Notes: generated by a model not told the origin, from the letters alone. Numbered from the stretch's first letter, positions 15,718-24,273 are shown. The stretch is 45,453 nucleotides of DNA from an uncultured Bacteroidales bacterium (GCA_903845055.1 CAIMWF010000099.1:1-45453); one strand, 5' to 3'. Made by a program: numbers and translations.

Positions 15718-16773
15718 ATGTTATATATCAACGGCATCGGCATCATTTCCCCGCAGAAGACGATGGTTTCAAGGGAGTTCCTCCCTGAGGTCATGGAATA
15801 TACTGCTGAGTACCTCAGGTGCATCGAACCGGTTTACAGGGACTATATCGAGCCGATCCAGTCGCGCCGCATGAGCAGGCTGATAAAAATGGGTATCGCA
15901 GCGGCCAGGATGAGCATGGCTGATGCAGGATGCACCATGCCTGACGCCATCATCACCGGTACCGGTCTGGGCAGTGTTGAGGACACCGAAAAAATCCTGG
16001 GGGAGATCACCCGGGAGGAGAAATTCCTGAACCCTACCCCTTTCATCCAGTCAACCTACAATACCATCAGTTCACAGGTTGCGATCCAGCTCAAATGCCA
16101 TAATTACAACTCCACCTATGTACACCGCACTTTCTCCTTCGAAACCGGGCTGACCGACGCGTTCCTGCATATGGAGGAAAAGCCCGATGCAGACATCCTG
16201 GCAGGTGCGATCGACGAGATGACCATGAACCACCTGGTGATTACCCGCAGGATCGGGCAGTGGAAAATGTCGGCAGTCAACAACCTCAAACTGCTGGTGG
16301 AAAAAACCCCGGGCGCACTGGCGGGCGAAGGGGCTGCATTTTTCGTCCTTGGCGGGAAAAGAAACGTTTCAACCTATGCTGAACTTTCGGATGTTGCAAC
16401 CTGCATCAACATCCGGAATTCATTCAATCCTGAAGTGTTCATCCATGAATTTTTAAGCCGTCATAACCTGGGCTTGCAGGATATCGACCTGCTCCTGCTC
16501 GGGATCAACGGCGACAGTGACCAGGATCCCGTCTACACGGACTTTGCGGGAAAATTCTTTCCGGGGAAATCCTGGGCATGGTACAAGCATCTGTGCGGCG
16601 AATATCACACTGCCACGGGTTTCGGATTATACATTGCCTCCGGAATCCTGAAAAACCAGGTTTATCCTGAAATTCTGCGCCTCAACAAGGTCAGCCCGGC
16701 AGGCCTGAAAAACATCCTGGTTTACAACCATTACAGGAATATCAACCATTCTTTTATGCTGGTCAGGGGATAA
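15718..16773 (+). CDS. Chain-length-factor-like ketosynthase homologue, first copy
   Basis: A 351-residue ketosynthase-fold protein without the nucleophile: the elbow reads HRTFSFETGL (136-145). Other ketosynthase landmarks remain, such as ITGTGLGSVEDTEK (79-92), AGEGAAFFVLGG and GEYHTATGFG, the last aligning with the second catalytic His region. Aryl-polyene systems use such an inactive partner (ApeC) in a heterodimer with an active ketosynthase (ApeO). The paralogue at 20127 has the same pattern. Its stop codon is one base from the end of the convergent sensor kinase gene. Confidence 0.85.
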   Translation: MLYINGIGIISPQKTMVSREFLPEVMEYTAEYLRCIEPVYRDYIEPIQSRRMSRLIKMGIAAARMSMADAGCTMPDAIITGTGLGSVEDTEKILGEITREEKFLNPTPFIQSTYNTISSQVAIQLKCHNYNSTYVHRTFSFETGLTDAFLHMEEKPDADILAGAIDEMTMNHLVITRRIGQWKMSAVNNLKLLVEKTPGALAGEGAAFFVLGGKRNVSTYAELSDVATCINIRNSFNPEVFIHEFLSRHNLGLQDIDLLLLGINGDSDQDPVYTDFAGKFFPGKSWAWYKHLCGEYHTATGFGLYIASGILKNQVYPEILRLNKVSPAGLKNILVYNHYRNINHSFMLVRG

Positions 16774-16774
16774 T

Positions 16775-18796
16775 TCAAACAATCGGGGCGTCTCCCGCGG
16801 AGGATTGTCTCCATGGCAGACCGGGTGTATCCTGCGACGGGATCGTAAAGCTGAAGGTACTTCCTTTTCCCTCCTCGCTGTGGACCCAGATCCGGCCGCC
16901 ATTTCTTTCAATGAAATCCTTGCAGATGATCAGCCCGAGGCCTGAACTCGGTTCACCTTCGGTTCCCCTCCGGGAGGTCTGGTTGTCAATCCTGAAAAGC
17001 TTATTGATCATTTCCATGCTCATCCCGATGCCGGAATCCTTGATGGAAACCTCGATAAAACTCCCACCGGAAGGCTTTGCCGAGATATTGATCGTCCCTC
17101 CTGCATGGGTAAATTTGACAGCATTGTACGACAGGTTCCGGATGATGCCGTGTAACATGTTGTCATCGGCGAAAACCGTGATATTTTCAGGAATGTCATC
17201 ACTGATGATGATGCCCTTTTTCCTGGCGGTTTCAAGGACCGATGGCAGGCTTTCAAGAATTTTCTGCTTCAACGGGATCAGGCAGGGGTCAAACCCGGTT
17301 ACCCCCCGCTCGATGCGTGACCACGTCAGGAGGTTTTCAAGCAGGTTGTAGAGGTTGATGGCGGACTTACGCAGAATCACCGCAATCTTCTGGATCTCAT
17401 CAAAACGCATGGTGCCGAGGTCTTCATCCATGAGCTGGGTAAACCCCAGGAAAGAATTGAACGGACTGCGGAGGTCGTGGGCAATAATTGAGAAAAATTT
17501 GTCTTTTTCTGCAACAAGCCTTACCAGTTCTTCGTTTTTCTGCCTGATCTCGGCCTCTGCCTTGATGCGTTCGGAAATATCGAAGACCAGGGATATGAAA
17601 TAGTCGACCGACCGGTCGTTCTTGCGAAGGCATTGTATTTCCAGGTGGGTGCTCACAATGCCGCCATCTTTACGCACAAAACGTTTCTCAAGATTATAGC
17701 CGTCAATTTCATCGTAAAGCACCCTTTTGTATTGCACCAGCTCTTTTTCAAGGTCGGCGGGATGGGTCAGTTCAAACCATGTTTTCCCTTTCAGCTCACC
17801 CTTGCTGTACCCGAGCATGCCTGCCAGCGTTGTGTTCACCTCGAGCCAGCTGCCCAGGGGAGATGAAATGGCACGCCCGGTGAGCGGTAGTTCAAAATAA
17901 CTCCGGAACCTTGCTTCACTGTTGCGGAGCTCTTCTTTGGCAAGTTTGTTTTCAGTGATATCCCGCCAGCTCGACCGGCTGGCAACGATGTTTCCTTTCT
18001 TGTCGCGTACGGCCGTGACATTCAGGCTCACATCCAGTAAGCTCCCGTCCTTGCGGCAAATCTGGAACTCCATGTTGTTCATCTGCCCGGAAATTTTAAA
18101 CTCTTCAAAGGCGTGCAGCGCAAGTTCACGGCAGTCCGGATGATACATTTCAATGACCGGCCGTCCGATAAGTTCCGATTTGCCGTAACCAGTCTTTACT
18201 GCCGTGGTTTGATTGCATTGGATGATGGTTCCCGTAGCCGGGTCTACAGAAAGGTACATGTCGGGGGCATGTTCATACAAGTCATGGTACCTTGCCTCGG
18301 AATCAAGGATTTCCTGCTCCGCCTGCCTTCGCTCGGAAATATCGCGTATGAATGCACAGTTAAATTCCCTGGCACCATAAACCATGAAATTGGCAATAAT
18401 CTCAACAGGCACCAGGTTCCCGGCCAGGGTTTTATATGTACTTTCAAAGCGCATCGATCCGGATCTTCTCAGTGATTCCCAGTGCAGGTTCCAATATGAC
18501 ATCTGGTAACCGGCCGCCACTTCATCAATGGAAAGACCGACCAGTTTATCTGTTTCATAACCCAGCAGATTGCACGAGGCTTTGTTGCAGTATTCAATCC
18601 TGCCATCGGCATTAAGCCATAAAACCGCGTCGGCCATGTGTTCAATTGAAAACTGCATCAGGCGCAGGGTCTGTTCCGCCTCCCTGAATCCTGCAATTTC
18701 ATTTTCGTAAAATGCTGTTGCTGCTGCCAGTTCTTTCTGCAGATTCTTTAATTCAGATAAAAGCTGATCCTTTGTCTTGTCCTGATCCTTCATCAT
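16775..18796 (-). CDS. PAS-domain sensor histidine kinase
   Basis: A soluble, cytoplasmic kinase of 674 residues from the start at 18796 (MMKDQDK); a longer frame to 18922 would run into the neighbour's start and lacks support. A short coiled coil is followed by three PAS domains with PAC segments (about 30-400), the phosphoacceptor His near residue 440 (IIAHDLRSPF), and an ATPase domain with N box (NLSYNAVKFTH), DSGIGMS and GLGLIICKDF. No receiver or output domain is fused, and no response regulator lies next to it. The gene is antisense between two duplicated ketosynthase pairs. It may sense redox or a ligand and control the cluster, but this is inference. Confidence 0.9.
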   Translation of the reverse strand: MMKDQDKTKDQLLSELKNLQKELAAATAFYENEIAGFREAEQTLRLMQFSIEHMADAVLWLNADGRIEYCNKASCNLLGYETDKLVGLSIDEVAAGYQMSYWNLHWESLRRSGSMRFESTYKTLAGNLVPVEIIANFMVYGAREFNCAFIRDISERRQAEQEILDSEARYHDLYEHAPDMYLSVDPATGTIIQCNQTTAVKTGYGKSELIGRPVIEMYHPDCRELALHAFEEFKISGQMNNMEFQICRKDGSLLDVSLNVTAVRDKKGNIVASRSSWRDITENKLAKEELRNSEARFRSYFELPLTGRAISSPLGSWLEVNTTLAGMLGYSKGELKGKTWFELTHPADLEKELVQYKRVLYDEIDGYNLEKRFVRKDGGIVSTHLEIQCLRKNDRSVDYFISLVFDISERIKAEAEIRQKNEELVRLVAEKDKFFSIIAHDLRSPFNSFLGFTQLMDEDLGTMRFDEIQKIAVILRKSAINLYNLLENLLTWSRIERGVTGFDPCLIPLKQKILESLPSVLETARKKGIIISDDIPENITVFADDNMLHGIIRNLSYNAVKFTHAGGTINISAKPSGGSFIEVSIKDSGIGMSMEMINKLFRIDNQTSRRGTEGEPSSGLGLIICKDFIERNGGRIWVHSEEGKGSTFSFTIPSQDTPGLPWRQSSAGDAPIV

Positions 18797-18804
18797 GGCG
18801 ACGG

Positions 18805-18835
18805 TAAATATACATGAAAAAACATTAAAATCAAG
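18805..18835 (-). promoter_or_regulatory. Candidate promoter of the sensor kinase
   Basis: On the minus strand CTTG at 18835-18832, 19 bases, then TATATTTA at 18812-18805. The start codon follows within ten bases, so the transcript would be almost leaderless. Confidence 0.35.
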
Positions 18836-18885
18836 GACAGTATTAAAAACTTGCAACAGGGCTCGATTATGACGGGATATTCTCT

Positions 18886-18893
18886 TAATTTTG
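18886..18893 (+). promoter_or_regulatory. Promoter -7 element for the fourth ketosynthase
   Basis: TAATTTTG, an exact TAnnTTTG match, 22 bases before the ATG at 18916, in the 119-base divergent region shared with the kinase. The -33 half is not clear. Confidence 0.45.
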
Positions 18894-18915
18894 CGCAAAA
18901 CTGTTACAGTAAAAA

Positions 18916-20130
18916 ATGACAAAACGGGTTTGCATAACGGGGACCGGAATTATCTGTGCCATTGGAAACAATGTCCCCGGTACGTTGGATTCCCTGATGT
19001 ATTCTAGGACGGGCATCGGTGAGATTTCGCTCCTGAAAACCTTACTACGGGGGATTATCCCGATGGCGGAAGTCGCAATGACGACCGGAGCGCTGATGGA
19101 GGCTGCCGGTGTTGCCGGGCAAACCTGTTACACACGTACGGCCCTCCTTGGCATGATCGCTGCTGCCGAATCGGTGAGGTCGGCCGGGATTGAAGATATC
19201 CGGGAATACCGCACCGGGCTGATATCGGCTACTACCGTGGGGGGGATGGACCGTACTGAAAATTTTTTCTCCGAATACCTGGCGGATCCGAAAAGGGGCC
19301 GGCTGAGAGACGTTGTCAACCACGACTGCGGCGACAGCACCGAGCGGATTGCACTGCACCTGGGAATCGCGGATTTTGTAACCACCCTCAGCACCGCGTG
19401 TTCTTCGTCGGTTAACGCCATAATGCTCGCATCGAACCTCATCAAATCGGGGCAGCTCGACCGCGTGGTTGCCGGTGGAAATGATTCGGTCACGAAATTC
19501 ACCCTGAACGGTTTTAATACGCTGATGATCCTCGATAAAAACGGATGCCGGCCATTTGATGAAAACCGTGCAGGCCTGACGCTTGGTGAAGGTGCTGCAT
19601 TCCTGGTGCTCGAATCGGAGGAGGCGGCAATTAAAAGAGGTGCCCGCATCCTTGCCATCGTATCGGGATATGGCAATGCAAATGATGCCTACCATCAAAC
19701 CGCCTCTTCACCGGAAGGCACAGGCGCCTACCTTGCCATGTCGAAGGCGCTTTCCATGAGCGGGCTCGATGCCGCCGGCATTGATTACATCAACGTTCAC
19801 GGAACCGGCACGCAAAACAACGATCTCTCCGAAGGGGTTGCCCTTGAACGGCTTTTTGGCAACCGGGTTCCGCCTTTCAGTTCAACGAAAGGATTTACGG
19901 GCCACACCCTCGGTGCCGCCGGGGCCGTTGAGGCTGTGATCTCCATCCTTTCCCTGCAGCACGGGATGATCTTTCCGAACCTTAATTTTTCAGTTCCGAT
20001 GAAGGAGCTTAACATACAGCCTGTCAGCAAGCTGCAACAAGGCCTTACCCTTAATCACATATTATCCAATTCCTTCGGATTCGGGGGGAACAATTCCTCG
20101 GTTATCCTTTCAAAACCCGGCATCCAATGA
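18916..20130 (+). CDS. Beta-ketoacyl-ACP synthase, fourth of four (paired)
   Basis: A 404-residue condensing enzyme with Cys162 (LSTACSSSVN), His295 (NVHGTGTQNN), Lys325 and His330 (FTGHTLGAAG). It is a close paralogue of the protein at 14302. It overlaps the chain-length-factor-like gene at 20127 by four bases, so translation is coupled, as expected for heterodimer partners. It appears to have its own promoter, which would allow this pair to be expressed separately from the upstream operon. Confidence 0.93.
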   Translation: MTKRVCITGTGIICAIGNNVPGTLDSLMYSRTGIGEISLLKTLLRGIIPMAEVAMTTGALMEAAGVAGQTCYTRTALLGMIAAAESVRSAGIEDIREYRTGLISATTVGGMDRTENFFSEYLADPKRGRLRDVVNHDCGDSTERIALHLGIADFVTTLSTACSSSVNAIMLASNLIKSGQLDRVVAGGNDSVTKFTLNGFNTLMILDKNGCRPFDENRAGLTLGEGAAFLVLESEEAAIKRGARILAIVSGYGNANDAYHQTASSPEGTGAYLAMSKALSMSGLDAAGIDYINVHGTGTQNNDLSEGVALERLFGNRVPPFSSTKGFTGHTLGAAGAVEAVISILSLQHGMIFPNLNFSVPMKELNIQPVSKLQQGLTLNHILSNSFGFGGNNSSVILSKPGIQ

Positions 20131-21218
20131 CCCATGTCTACATCAACGGTACGGGCATCATCTCTCCTCAGGAGACCTTCGACACCGCCCTTTTTCTGGA
20201 AAACCCGGTTATTCCCGTATCAAACCGTCTAAGGTGCGTGGAACCGGTTTACCGGGAATTCATCCCTGCCGAAATGATCAGGCGGATGGGCCGGGTCATC
20301 AAAATGGGAGTCGCCGCATCAAAATGCTGTTTGAAAGATGCAGGGACCGGTGATGGCTCCGGGGTTGCCCTAGAAATCATACCCGAAATGATTATCACTG
20401 GCACCGGGCTCGGATGCGTGGAGGATACCGAAAAGTTTCTCACCTCTATGATCGTCAACAGGGAAGAATTTCTTACCCCGACCTCCTTCATCCAGAGCAC
20501 CCACAATACGGTGGCCGGACAAATCGCCCTGCTGCTGAAATGCCACGGGTACAATTTCACCTATGTACACCGGGGGATCTCCTTTGAAAGCGCCCTTATC
20601 GACGCCATGACCCAGTTGCAGACAGGTGCCGTTTCCAATGTACTTGCCGGCGCGACAGATGAACTGACAAACCATTCCTTTGCAATCACCTCACGCATGG
20701 GCTACTGGAAACAAAAACTTGTCGGCACCACCGGCCTCCTGAACGACCCCCGGCGCGGTTCCATAGCCGGTGAAGGAGCATCCTTCTTTTTTCTTGAAAA
20801 TCAACAGGTGCCGAACACCTATGCCGAACTGCGCGGCATTGCCACCATGCTGCGCCCGGAATCGCTGCAGGAAATCCGTAACAGGCTGCATTCATTTCTC
20901 GGCACCTTCGGGCTTACCGCCGGCGACATCAGCGTGGTGCTCCTGGGATTGAACGGCGATCCCCGTCACGACCGAATTTACCGCGACCTTGCACGATCTG
21001 AGTTCGACGGTGTTCCCCAGGCTTTTTACAAGCATCTCTGCGGGGAATATCACACCGCATCTTCGTTTGCGATGTGGCTTGGATCGAAGATCATTAAAAG
21101 ACAGCATGTTCCTCCCGTCACCATGTTGAACCACGCGCCTGGCAGCATCGAACATGTGCTCATTTACAACCATTTCCGGGAGAATAACCACGCTTTCATC
21201 CTCCTAAGCCGTCCGTAA
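20127..21218 (+). CDS. Chain-length-factor-like ketosynthase homologue, second copy
   Basis: A 363-residue ketosynthase-fold protein. The elbow reads HRGISFESAL (148-157), so there is no nucleophilic Cys, while ITGTGLGCVEDTEK (90-103), IAGEGASFFFLEN and KHLCGEYHTASSF are kept. It aligns along its full length with the first copy at 15718. The four-base overlap with the ketosynthase gene upstream supports a stable pair. The deacetylase gene starts directly after its stop codon. Confidence 0.87.
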   Translation: MTHVYINGTGIISPQETFDTALFLENPVIPVSNRLRCVEPVYREFIPAEMIRRMGRVIKMGVAASKCCLKDAGTGDGSGVALEIIPEMIITGTGLGCVEDTEKFLTSMIVNREEFLTPTSFIQSTHNTVAGQIALLLKCHGYNFTYVHRGISFESALIDAMTQLQTGAVSNVLAGATDELTNHSFAITSRMGYWKQKLVGTTGLLNDPRRGSIAGEGASFFFLENQQVPNTYAELRGIATMLRPESLQEIRNRLHSFLGTFGLTAGDISVVLLGLNGDPRHDRIYRDLARSEFDGVPQAFYKHLCGEYHTASSFAMWLGSKIIKRQHVPPVTMLNHAPGSIEHVLIYNHFRENNHAFILLSRP

Positions 21219-22019
21219 ATGGTTTCTTTCCGACAGGTAACCGTGATATTTTTCGCCCTTATTCTGGTTTGCCTGCTCGTGAATTTTTTCCTGTGGAGCA
21301 AACCTCATTCACTGGCAGGCATCTCCCTGCCTCTCGCAGCATTGATCCTTTTCATTTTCTATTCAGTTATCACGCTGGTATTAGCATTCTTCCCGGCTTC
21401 CGGTTTTTATCTTCCCGTATTAACCCGCGGGAATACCCTTGAAAAAACGATTGCACTCACCTTCGACGATGGCCCGGTTCCGGGGAATACCGAACTGGTG
21501 CTCGATGTTTTGAAACGGCACGGGGTAAGCGGCACCTTTTTCTGCAAGGGCAGGAACGTGGCGGCGCACCCGTCGCTTGCGAAACGGATTGCGGGCGAAG
21601 GTCATCTTCTCGGGAATCACACATTCAGCCACTCCCCTTTCATTGACCTGTTCCCGACCCGCCGTATTGCGCTTGAACTCGAACGGACAGACAAACTCAT
21701 TTCAGGCATTACCGGCAGGACTCCCCTCTTCTTCCGCCCACCTTACGGGGTGATCAACCCGATGGTGGCAGGGGCCGTGAAAACAGTCAACAGACAAACC
21801 GTTTGCTGGTCAGTAAGGTCATTTGATACCATGAACCGGACTCCTGAGAAAACCATGAGGCGCATCATCAGCCGCCTGAAGCCGGGAGTTGTTATCCTGC
21901 TGCATGATCATACGCCTTTTACCCGGGATCACCTTGATGAACTGATCACGGCCATCTTCCACGCAGGTTATTCAATTGCAGCACTGGACAAACTGTTAAA
22001 TACCGAAGCCTATGCATAA
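21219..22019 (+). CDS. Membrane-anchored polysaccharide deacetylase (NodB/CE4)
   Basis: A 266-residue protein with two N-terminal membrane helices (about 7-26 and 37-58) and a periplasmic NodB domain. The metal and catalytic motifs are present: TFDDGP (81-86), His134 and His138 in NHTFSHSP, RPPYG (173-177) and LLHDH (227-231). CE4 enzymes remove acetyl groups from N-acetylated sugars. Its place directly after the ketosynthase pair and overlapping the LolA-like gene by eight bases suggests that the cluster product, or a sugar on it, is deacetylated outside the inner membrane. A cell-wall role is the alternative. Confidence 0.88.
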   Translation: MVSFRQVTVIFFALILVCLLVNFFLWSKPHSLAGISLPLAALILFIFYSVITLVLAFFPASGFYLPVLTRGNTLEKTIALTFDDGPVPGNTELVLDVLKRHGVSGTFFCKGRNVAAHPSLAKRIAGEGHLLGNHTFSHSPFIDLFPTRRIALELERTDKLISGITGRTPLFFRPPYGVINPMVAGAVKTVNRQTVCWSVRSFDTMNRTPEKTMRRIISRLKPGVVILLHDHTPFTRDHLDELITAIFHAGYSIAALDKLLNTEAYA

Positions 22020-22719
22020 CTGCTCCGTCATGCCGGGTTCGCGGATCATCCCGGTCTTTTTCGCCGGATCAAGCCGGCCGTCTCTTGTTTTTATTTTGAT
22101 CGCCTCGTTGCTGATGGTGATTCCCAAAGGGTCGAGGTCGCAAGACCAGGTTACGGATCGTGCCGTCATCGAAAGCGTGAAATCGGGGATCAACCTTGCG
22201 GCGCAACGCACACAGACCATTTCGAGCGATTTTTCACAGGTCAAGGAGCTCAGCATGATCAGGGAGAAGATCATCTCAAAAGGGAAATTCTATTTTAAAA
22301 AGGATCGGATGCTCCGCTGGGAATATGTTCAGCCCTATGCCTACCTGATCATCATCCGGGGCGACCAAATCACGGTGAAGGACGATAACAAGGTAAACAC
22401 GTTCAACATCCAGTCCAACAGGATTTTCAGGGAGATCAACCGGATCATCCTCGGGAGCATCCGCGGAACCCTGCTGTCGGATGAGAAAAATTTCAGCGCT
22501 GAATATTCTTCGAATGCCGCTAGCTGGATCGTGAAACTGAAGACGCTGTCGCCAGGACTGAAGAATGCCGTGTCGGAGATCCTGATTTCTTTCGACCGCA
22601 GGGATTATGCCGTAATAAAAGTTGAGATCATGGAACCCGGAGGCGATTATACCCGGATCACGTTTACCGACCGAAAAATAAACCAGCCAGTTGATGATGC
22701 AAAATTCCTTGTTCCTTAA
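22012..22719 (+). CDS. LolA-like outer-membrane carrier protein
   Basis: A 235-residue exported protein of the LolA type. A hydrophobic segment (about 25-38) acts as signal peptide with likely cleavage near GSRSQ; the start may be the Met at codon 7. The body has typical LolA features: SSDFSQVKEL, GKFYFKKDRMLRWEYVQPY, and a late YTRITFTDRKINQPVDDAKF. LolA carries lipoproteins through the periplasm; the cluster-specific copies in aryl-polyene loci are thought to carry the pigment or a lipoprotein partner. It overlaps genes on both sides. Confidence 0.85.
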   Translation: MHNCSVMPGSRIIPVFFAGSSRPSLVFILIASLLMVIPKGSRSQDQVTDRAVIESVKSGINLAAQRTQTISSDFSQVKELSMIREKIISKGKFYFKKDRMLRWEYVQPYAYLIIIRGDQITVKDDNKVNTFNIQSNRIFREINRIILGSIRGTLLSDEKNFSAEYSSNAASWIVKLKTLSPGLKNAVSEILISFDRRDYAVIKVEIMEPGGDYTRITFTDRKINQPVDDAKFLVP

Positions 22720-23398
22720 GCTGTTGCTGCTGCCGGTTTTTGCCGGTTGTGTCTCCATCAGGCCATCTCACCTGGAGCAGGAAATGACAGTTGCGCCTGA
22801 TCAGCAGTGGCTGCAGCCGGGGATCACCATGACCAACAGCCTGTTCAGGGCCACGCTGGACATAAAAGGTCACCACCTCACCGGTCTGCTGATGATCAAA
22901 CGGATGGATACCGTTGCGGATTCCACACGCGCCGGGGCGTCGATGGGTTCCCGGCAACCAGCCGGTAAGGGACGCCAGGATGTCGCCACGAGGATTGTTT
23001 TTGCCAGTGAGATCGGCATGACCTATTTTGACCTGGAACTGAAACCCGGGGGTGATCAAGTAATTTCCTGTTTCGGCCCGCTGAACAAAAAAGCATTGCT
23101 GAACATACTCGAAAGCGATTTTACCCTTCTCACGGGAGTCTCGCCATTAAGGATCACGAAAACCTGCCGGCAAACCACGACCAGGCGCCGGATTTATGGT
23201 GGCAAGGCAGGATCCCTCAAATCGTGGTACACCCTTTCGGAGGAGGGTGACACCCTGTTTTCAACGGCTGCCCGTTCCAACATGGTCAACCCCGTTTTTA
23301 TCAAATATAACGGTTCCCTCCGGGAGGGACCCTCGAAAATAAATATGGACAACCCGGTAATCGGTCTAAATATGTCGCTGAAATTGCTTAAACGGTGA
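22694..23398 (+). CDS. Cluster lipoprotein (DUF3261-like)
   Basis: A 234-residue lipoprotein. The signal MMQNSLFLKLLLLPVFAGC has a clear lipobox (FAGC). The start at ATG 22694 lies within the 3' end of the LolA-like gene (26-base overlap); a TTG three bases earlier is less likely. The body is mainly beta, with no catalytic motif that I can see. Known aryl-polyene clusters carry a DUF3261 lipoprotein next to LolA, and this protein fits by size, order and signal; the family assignment is inferred from these, not from a strong motif. It is the last gene of the cluster. Confidence 0.7.
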   Translation: MMQNSLFLKLLLLPVFAGCVSIRPSHLEQEMTVAPDQQWLQPGITMTNSLFRATLDIKGHHLTGLLMIKRMDTVADSTRAGASMGSRQPAGKGRQDVATRIVFASEIGMTYFDLELKPGGDQVISCFGPLNKKALLNILESDFTLLTGVSPLRITKTCRQTTTRRRIYGGKAGSLKSWYTLSEEGDTLFSTAARSNMVNPVFIKYNGSLREGPSKINMDNPVIGLNMSLKLLKR

Positions 23399-23417
23399 AA
23401 CAATTTCAAAAAATTCC

Positions 23418-23425
23418 TAAGTTTG
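23418..23425 (+). promoter_or_regulatory. Promoter -7 element for the beta-barrel gene
   Basis: TAAGTTTG, an exact TAnnTTTG match, 27 bases before the ATG at 23453. This shows that the porin-like gene is transcribed apart from the cluster and that the earlier ATG at 23423 is not the start. Confidence 0.5.
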
Positions 23426-23452
23426 CACAAAATCAACAAAAACGAACGACCT

Positions 23453-24196
23453 ATGAAAAAAACAGTATCCATCATTCTTTTTGCATTACTTCTTTCTGCA
23501 GGCCCGCTGATGGCCCAGCAGCAACTTTATTTCGGCGTCGGCGGAACCGGCCTCAGTTCCTGGATTACCAACGTATCCAATTATGGTCTGAAATTCAACA
23601 TGGATTATAAAAACATCACCATTGGAGGATCGGGTAATGTCAATGTTGGTTTTGACTTCAACAAACACATCGGTCTGAAGCTGGAAGTTGGTTACGCAAA
23701 AATCGGCCAGGACCTCACCAAGGACACCCAGGTGACACCCGATACCGTTTATACCCGCAAGGTCCAGCTGCATTATCTCCAGATTCCGCTGATGTTCAAG
23801 TACCGCACCGGCGGCGAGGTTGCCAAATTCTATTTAATGTTCGGCCCGCAGTTCAACTTCCTGCTCAATGCCAAACAAACCTACACAAAGAATGGAGCTA
23901 CTTTCGGAGATAAAGTCCCCGGTAACTGGAGCAAACCAACCATCATTGGCGAAAGCACCATCACCGACCGTTACAGTTCGCTTGATGTCATGGGCCGCAT
24001 CGACCTTGGCGTCGACTTCACCCTTGCAAAACATCTCCTTATCAATTTCGGCGTCACCATGGCTTACGGCCTCCTCGACATCAATGGCACGGACTGGAGA
24101 ATGAACAACAAGGACGGAAATTACAGCGCATCACACAATGTTTATGCCGGCGTCAATTTCGGCGTCTGTTATGTCCTGCCCATGGGTTCCAAGTAA
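23453..24196 (+). CDS. Outer-membrane beta-barrel protein (PorT/porin family)
   Basis: A 247-residue exported protein. The start at 23453 (MKKTVSI) gives a good signal peptide ending in LMAQQQ. The body has alternating amphipathic strands with phrases common in the Bacteroidota porin family: VGFDFNKHIGLKLEVGYAKIGQ, QIPLMFKYRTG, YLMFGPQFNFLLNAKQ, and a terminal GVNFGVCYVLPMGSK. The final residues do not end in the usual aromatic residue. Function is unknown. It ends at a bidirectional terminator. Confidence 0.82.
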   Translation: MKKTVSIILFALLLSAGPLMAQQQLYFGVGGTGLSSWITNVSNYGLKFNMDYKNITIGGSGNVNVGFDFNKHIGLKLEVGYAKIGQDLTKDTQVTPDTVYTRKVQLHYLQIPLMFKYRTGGEVAKFYLMFGPQFNFLLNAKQTYTKNGATFGDKVPGNWSKPTIIGESTITDRYSSLDVMGRIDLGVDFTLAKHLLINFGVTMAYGLLDINGTDWRMNNKDGNYSASHNVYAGVNFGVCYVLPMGSK

Positions 24197-24237
24197 TCCC
24201 GGCACGTGAAAATATATTAACGGGGTTTCCTGTTTTC

Positions 24238-24273
24238 AAAAAAAATGCCCCGCGGTTAAGGGGCATTTTTTTT
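24238..24273. terminator. Bidirectional intrinsic terminator
   Basis: A strong stem, AAAATGCCCC with GGGGCATTTT around an eight-base loop, has an A-run on the left and a T-run on the right. It can end both the porin transcript and the hydE transcript. The hydE stop codon (24256-24258) lies in the loop, so the stem encodes the last residues of HydE. Confidence 0.9.

Noticed and set aside
18797-18922. N-terminal extension of the sensor kinase
   Set aside because: It overlaps the divergent ketosynthase start and the promoter elements, and the added residues show no domain.
19045-19698. Long antisense frames over the fourth ketosynthase
   Set aside because: They are shadows of a G/C-rich coding region on the other strand, rich in Arg, Pro and Ser with no domain.
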